DNA from: Stramenopiles sp. TOSAG23-2
Lineage: Eukaryota; Sar
Reading direction: 5' to 3'
Length of the DNA stretch: 21,312 nucleotides
NCBI GenBank assembly: GCA_900128395.1
Contig: LT649515.1
Span: 1,042 to 22,353, forward strand
In this document: piece by piece, positions 15,760-21,312 of the stretch
Position numbering within the stretch: position 1 is the first letter of the stretch
Layout of the letters: every line of letters begins with the position of its first letter
Notes under the pieces: generated by a model
The model's input: the letters and a program-made list of their open reading frames with translations, nothing else
The model's database searches: none
What the model was told of the DNA's origin: nothing
Translations under genes and position numbers: made by a program

Positions 15760-16106
15760 GAGTGGGTCGCATGTGTGTATTTTTATATTATGTCTCTGGA
15801 CGTACGTCTTTTTACGCTGAACGCGCGTATTTGTTTTTTTTACTATATTTCCTACGAATTCGTATGATATTTTTTAAAAAAATATTAAACGCGTTATATA
15901 GTTTAATTGATGCATTTAACGTATTTTTTAAGTTTACGCGGCTGATATAATATAAAATAAGAGAAATTTTTTATATATATAATATTAATATATCTCTTTA
16001 AATTATAAATATCATAAGAGAATTTTTTATATAAATATAAATAAATTACGTTTTAAAAATATTTTACTTAATTTTTTTTATACCCCCCGAAGTATAAAAA
16101 ATTTTT
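15760..16106. other. Convergent intergenic region
   Basis: 347 nt between facing 3' ends of the IQ-SH3 and multi-AAA genes, very AT-rich. A near-exact direct repeat, AAGAGAA(A)TTTTTTATAT, occurs at about 15959-15976 and 16016-16032. AAGAGA (15959-15964) also pairs with TCTCTT (15993-15998). No gene is seen. Confidence 0.5.
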
Positions 16107-19100
16107 TTATGCTTTATTTACACACTTTTTACAGACATAATGCGATCCACCTGCGCATCTATATCCGTTTATAAACTGTTGTTGACAATTCATACAAGTA
16201 CCTCGACCAGGAAGCCATTTATAACTTTGAGGGCATATGCCAATCTTGTCCATCTTTTCCTTCAATAACTTGTCTGACATCTCCACCATATCTTCCTCTT
16301 CCTCCTTCTCCTCTTCTTCCTCTTCTTCCTCCTTGACTTCTGTTATTTCAATCGTAGGCGCATTACGTATTCTTTGTTGGTCATCATCATCACCACCACC
16401 CCCACGACCTTCTTTGTATCGATTTGGTCGATATCTGGGTGCTCCTGACGGCGATGGACCATTTGCAAATCGATTGTATTTCTCTTGATTAAGATTGTTC
16501 ATACTCATACCAATGATGTCAAAAACATTTCGAGGCTGGATAGTATTTATAATATTATTGCTATTATTATAATTATCATGATCATCAGGATGTATATTTT
16601 CTAACTCATTTTCATTTATTCCAAAATCTTGAGCAAGAAAAGTTTTTACATACACCTGCGTCATTTTGTCTTCTATATTAAGATTTAGTTTGTCCCAATT
16701 TTTCATTGTTCTTTCAGCCAAGTTTTCCATTGCTGTTTCAACTAAGTTCACAGCTAAGCCACCATTATGGGAAGCCATTTCTTCGCTCCACTTAAATGGA
16801 ATCCACTTTGCCAACTTTTCTTTCAATCCAGGTGCAAAAATATAATCTTTTTCCTCAGCCTTCGCTTCAGCAATTTCAGCTAACTCAGTACCATTGTAAT
16901 TTTTTAAAATCACTTGTTGCCTAAAGCGTCTTTTTAAACCAGGATCAGCCATTAACAATTTGCCCATTGGTCCTTCATACCCTGCTAAAATGACTAATAA
17001 TTCGGATCGGTGATTTTCAATTTCTGTTAACAGCGTTTGAATGACCTCTTTACCGAAGGTATCACCACCATTACTTATCAATGCATAGGCTTCATCGATG
17101 AATAGACAGCCTCCTAATGCATCTTGAACTATTTCTCGAACATTATGCGCCGTTTGACCTACATATTGGCCTTTCAAATGCAATGCATTAATCTCTTTGA
17201 AATGCCCAGTCTCCAGTATACCATGCGCGAACAAAAATTCACCGATTAATCTGGCCGTTGTGCTTTTGCCCGTTCCAGGGTTACCCATTAACACCAAATT
17301 CATGGAATTAAATAAGGGAGCAGTGTTACCAGTTTTTTCGACATATAATGCAGTGTTTTTCATTTTCGCAAAAAATTCTTTCATGTTAGCCATACCAATT
17401 AAATTCTCTACTTTTGCTGCAATTTCATCTTTTTTTAATTGATCGGCACCAATAGAGCCTTTTCCTAGGTCTTCGATGCCAAAATCAATTCCACAAATAG
17501 TCTTAGCATCATTCATTAATTCAGTTGGATTCCTTGTCTGTCCCTCTGATGATTCTAATAGACGGCCTTCTAGCGCTTGCACAGCTTTTTGAACAAGGTT
17601 TACAGCAAGGCCACCATTCTCTGATGCTATCTTTCGCCTATATTTGATGCCAATATGTTTGCTCAACGCCTCCACCAAACCAGGCTCAAATGATTTACCA
17701 TTTCTTGAGAATGCAACGTACTCCGCAATTTGAGCAATTTCGTTTGTGGAATAATTAACTAAATGTAACGCTTCTGGGAAACGACGTGGTAATCCCGGAT
17801 CCTCTCTTAAAAGACGTTCGATCTTATCTTGATAACCAGCAATGATAACTAATGTATTATCACGATTATTTTCAATCTCCGTCAACATAGTGCGAATAGC
17901 CTCTTTGGAAAACGTATCACCTCCTTTTCCATTTTCAGATGCCAACGCATATGCTTCATCGATAAATAGGGTTCCAAATTTTGCGTCTTTAAACGCTGCT
18001 TTTACTAAAGGCGCGGTGCTACCAACATATTCACCTTTAAGTTCCAAGGCATTTTTTTCAACAAACTCACCCGTCAAAATGCCATGTGCTTTAAAAAATT
18101 TATGAATTATTCTTGCAAAAGTTGTTTTTCCAGTGCCAGGACAGCCTGTAAGCTTTAAATTATAACAACGTTTCACACTACGACGATCACCAGTAATGTT
18201 TACAAACTTGATTGATTTGCTAATTTTTTTTAACCATTGTTTAGCACTGTCCATTCCAATTAATCCTTCAACTTCTTTCATTACCTCAGCAATTAATTCT
18301 GGATCTCCAAGTTCTTTTCCAATACCAAAGTCAGCTGGGATTAATATGTTATTCGTATTTAATTGTGTTTCATCCTTTGAAATTCTTTCTACACGAGAGC
18401 GAATCGCTTGATCGACTAGATTTCGAATGAAACGAACACCACCTTCCGGTACTTTACCACACGTATCATGCAAATGTTGAGCCAATTTGTCTTGCAATCC
18501 TTCCTGTAAAGCACTATTTCGTTGCTGCACATATTGTTCTGCAATTTTCACTAATGTTTCCGGAGACGGATTTGGAATTCGTACATGCCATGGAAACTTT
18601 GTCTCTATTTCTGCATGAGAATTTTTAATCGAGATAGCTTTGTTTGGTTTACATGCAAGTGCAATAAACGAGCTTGGCTTTGAAGCTTCTTGAACTAAAC
18701 TTTCTACTAATCCGGTCTTTGCACTTGTAACATAATTGGATTCATTAACAGCATTTGTCGGTAGAATTAGTTCTGCTTGTGAAACCATTATACCACCTTC
18801 GACATTTTTGCATATGCTTGCAAATGTATCGTTACGATTTTCTGCAGCTGCATTATATAAATTTGGTGCGGAACTTTTTATAAAAGTATTTGATGGCAAA
18901 ATATTATATGCATGTAAAAACTCAGTTGCTAATTCCATAAATAACGTTTTCCCTACACCATCGTTTCCTTCAATGATTGTGTTGAACTCCCACGATGCTA
19001 ATGTAGGCTGTGAATCATTCGAATCGCAATTCGTCGAAGTCTTTGCTATGGATATTGCATTTCCATCATTACCACCAGAATCGACTTTTCTCTCATCATC

Positions 19101-21312
19101 ATCAAATACATTTTTTAGACAATATTTCGTATCGGTGTCGGTTTTCTTTACGTTATTTTCTGATCGTTCATGCTCCTCAATATGTTCTCTTACACGCTGA
19201 AACCACCATCTTGGAGAATTTTCATCATTGCTGCCCCAACCAATTTGTGCAGCAATCTTATCATTGATTGCTTGCCTCTTTTTCTCTTTCTCCTCACGGC
19301 TTACTGTATTTACATCAAAGTCACCAATAGTAAGAACTAACGGAGAATGCATAGCAAAGTTATCGTCACCTCCTGAGTCTTTTAGTCTTTTATTTTTGCG
19401 GGTAATTGCTTGATCAACACAATCATTTGCTAACCACGCATTTCTATCGTTTATCTCTTTCGCTTTATACTTTGACTTTACAATTTTTTTCATTGTCAAA
19501 AAGTCACTATTGCATTCATCGTCACATTGAAGTTTGTAACCACGCTCTCGCAATTTGTTAAGTGAAATACGTGCTAAATTTGCCGGTGATATTACTGGCA
19601 ATGAAATAAGGTCAGGTTTGTATTTGCGAAAACAAGTCAATGCTGAGATGGTATTACTTATACTGACACTGGCGCCAATAATTACACGAATGTTTTTGTC
19701 ACACGCTGCACTTAAACATGTACTAATTGCAACCAATTTTTTGCGGCATATAGGTTCCGACTCTATCATTGGCCAATAAATGGAAATTGGTTCTTTTAAT
19801 GGCTTGTCTACGTTTTGAAGCTCTTCTTTTAAAGCATCTAAGCTTGCAATTTCCTTGTACTTTTTAGGTTTTGCTATTTCAAGAGCCCCTTCTCTATAAG
19901 ACCAGTCTGTTTTATTGTACTTTATAGTGATATAACCATTACCACTTCTTCCTTCTACACGTGTAACTACACCGATTTGCCCTGGATTTAATGGCCCTCC
20001 ATCTGCTTCCGTGTCAAACTTTTTATAATCCGTTTTTAGCGTCTTCTACACGTGTAACTACACCGATTTGCCCTGGATTTAATGGCCCTCCATCTGCTTC
20101 CGTGTCAAACTTTTTATAATCCGTTTTTAGCGTCACTCTTGATCCTACTTTAATAGCACTTACGTTGGCACTCATGTTGCCAAAAGTTATTGAGTTTGCT
20201 TTTCTAGGCTTTATTTGTACTGTAAGTACATCACACCAATCTGCAATTAGTTTTGCCGACGTATTTTTCCCGCTTCCTGCATTTCCAGAAATTATAATAT
20301 GTCTCAGCGTGACTTTTTCCAAGACTTTAAATCTCCCCTCAACATCAGCAATCGTTTTAAGAATATGTTTTTTGACAGCATCTAAACCAACTAATGCTTC
20401 TTGTTCCGCCTTTAACTTTCCAATTTTATTCGCCATTTCTGAACTTAATCCAAGTTCACTTACAATAGATTGTACTGGAATTGAATCGGCATATTTAGCT
20501 GCAAGTTGTTTTTGCTTTGTTTCAATAGATTCTTTGCTCTTTTTGCGCATCTCTGGCACCCGTTTTTGCAAAATAGTTCTTAACTTTTTCTTCAATTCAA
20601 TTTCAAATTTCTTTTCTTCTTGAAAATACTTTTTTACGTCACGAATATGTTTTGACGCAAACGTTGCGACTAAATTCCACAATTCTTTAACGTTCTCAAC
20701 TGACAAAGTTTTGTTTTTATCATTTCTTAACTTCATTATATCTGGCATAAATTTTTTTAATACACATTTTAACTTTTTCGGTTTCTCTAATTGTTTGCGT
20801 CTGAAAAATCTACGGAGGAAGGGTATTGCTCCATATACTTTTTCGTATTCGTTAAATTCATCAAATTTCTTTTTCTCAGAATCTCCTATTAGTAAAATCA
20901 AAATGGGAGCGATTCTTTCATGATTAAATCCCTTTCCATCAACGGTATCGCTTACTGCTTGTAAAGCTTTTAAATATAGTTTAATTGCGTATAATGCAAG
21001 CGCTTCTGTTTTATCGTTTGTTTTTAATGAAGTTTTCTTTGACTGAAATAATGCAACAGCTTCATTAAAAAATCCTTTGCCACTTATTGATGTTTTGAAG
21101 AGTCCTTTGCTAGCAGGTTTAGAGGAAGTAGTTGATGCTCCACCAAATAATCCACCTCCATTCGTTCTTTGTGTTGATGCTCCACCAAATAACCCACCTT
21201 TAGAAGATGTTGTTGTTGGTCTACTAAATAGTCCACCTGTAGAAGCATTTGTTCTTTGTGTTGATGATCCACCAAACAGTCCACCGTTAGAAGATGTTGT
21301 TGATCCACCAAA
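16107..21312 (-). CDS. Giant multi-AAA (CbxX/CfxQ-type) protein, 5'-partial and frame-disrupted
   Basis: The gene enters from the right edge, so its start is unseen. Open frame 1 runs 21312-20023; frame 2 runs 20045-16107. They are the same gene split by a 91-bp tandem duplication; counting one copy gives 1704 visible residues. Order: GLFG-type repeats (21312-21100); MIT-like helices (about 21085-20950); a basic coiled helix; AAA1 with P-loop GNAGSGKN (20260-20286) and an inserted MIB/HERC2-like domain (about 20155-19870: GSRVTLK, GGPLNPGQIGVV, WSYREGAL); AAA2 with GNDGVGKT (18945-18968) but SQAE where Walker B should be; AAA3 with GCPGTGKT (18120-18146) and LFIDEAYAL; AAA4 with GNPGTGKS (17256-17286) and LFIDEAYAL; an acidic run; a Cys/His tail. 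AAA3/AAA4 carry DPGLxRRF arginine-finger motifs, so they are probably active hexameric remodelling modules. Confidence 0.85.
16119..16198 (-). other. C-terminal Cys/His motif of the multi-AAA protein
   Basis: The last 40 residues contain C-x2-C-x8-C-x4-H-x2-C-x2-C (CMNC, GYRC, GGSHYVC, KKC), with one more Cys upstream. The spacing suits a small zinc-binding module. I cannot assign it to a named finger family. Confidence 0.65.
19952..20133 (-). repeat. Exact 91-bp tandem duplication, frame-breaking
   Basis: Bases 19952-20042 are repeated without mismatch at 20043-20133. As 91 is not a multiple of three, reading through both copies shifts the frame and meets TAA (20025-20023) inside the second copy met on the minus strand. 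Reading one copy followed by 19951 onward keeps the frame and completes the MIB/HERC2-like domain (VVTRVE then GRSGNGYITIKY). Confidence 0.97.
21097..21312 (-). repeat. GLFG-type repeats at the N-terminal side of the multi-AAA gene
   Basis: Repeats of the type GGLFGG-[AS]ST separated by Ser/Thr/Asn/Gln-rich linkers (STQRTN, TTSSK). The core is seen as GLFGG three times and as GLFS and KGLF once each; FGG at the very edge shows that the array continues outside the window. Corresponding DNA words (CCACCAAATAA, GTTGATGCTCC) recur. Confidence 0.85.

Noticed and set aside
19770-20042. Two separate AAA genes with a boundary near 19770-20042
   Set aside because: Both frames cover the same duplicated 91 bp, and one copy restores a single continuous domain; no stop/start arrangement or intergenic DNA lies between.
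21084-21311. 75-codon minus-strand frame rich in Leu, Gln, Val and Asp at the right edge
   Set aside because: It is an off-frame reading of the GLFG repeats; the frame continuous with the AAA gene is the one giving GGLFGG.

Overview
The window looks like nuclear DNA of an AT-rich, flagellated, mitochondriate microbial eukaryote. Three spliceosomal introns can be resolved (72, 100 and 138 nt, all GT-AG, with CTAAC-like branch motifs). Genes encode runs of Asn, Asp, Ser, Gln and Lys from triplet repeats. Products include an autophagy factor, a mitochondrial ribosomal protein and a flagellar-type SHIPPO-repeat protein. I suspect a stramenopile-like or other heterotrophic flagellate lineage, but the sequence alone does not settle this.

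Nine protein genes are visible and their strands alternate strictly: (-) unrecognised two-TM protein with a Gln/Met repeat tail, 112-1221; (+) GH20 beta-N-acetylhexosaminidase, two exons, 1604-3713; (-) degenerate succinylglutamate desuccinylase/aspartoacylase-like protein, 3824-5491; (+) mitochondrial ribosomal protein uL23m, 6181-6519; (-) ATG13-like HORMA protein, three exons, 6776-9070; (+) leucine-rich-repeat protein with Lys-rich ends, 9808-10821; (-) SHIPPO-repeat protein, 11077-11769; (+) IQ/coiled-coil/double-SH3/EF-hand scaffold, 12367-15759; (-) giant multi-AAA (CbxX/CfxQ-type) protein, 16107 to beyond the right edge. Divergent gaps (382-737 nt) are all longer than convergent gaps (110-347 nt), as expected for four shared bidirectional promoter regions and four facing 3' ends.

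The most unusual locus is the last one. Its protein would join GLFG-type repeats, an MIT-like helical segment, two degenerate AAA modules (the first interrupted by a MIB/HERC2-like domain), two intact CbxX-type AAA modules, an acidic tract and a Cys/His-rich tail. The reading frame is broken by an exact 91-bp tandem duplication inside the MIB/HERC2-like domain. Dropping one copy gives one continuous frame, so the duplication is a recent mutation, an allele, an assembly error, or (less likely) a nascent intron.

The second most interesting gene is the 555-residue protein at 3824-5491. It keeps the fold landmarks of the AstE/AspA zinc hydrolases but has lost every expected metal and catalytic residue, so it looks like a pseudoenzyme, with an NLS-like basic N-terminus. 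No operons, tRNAs, rRNAs, CRISPR arrays or transposons were seen.
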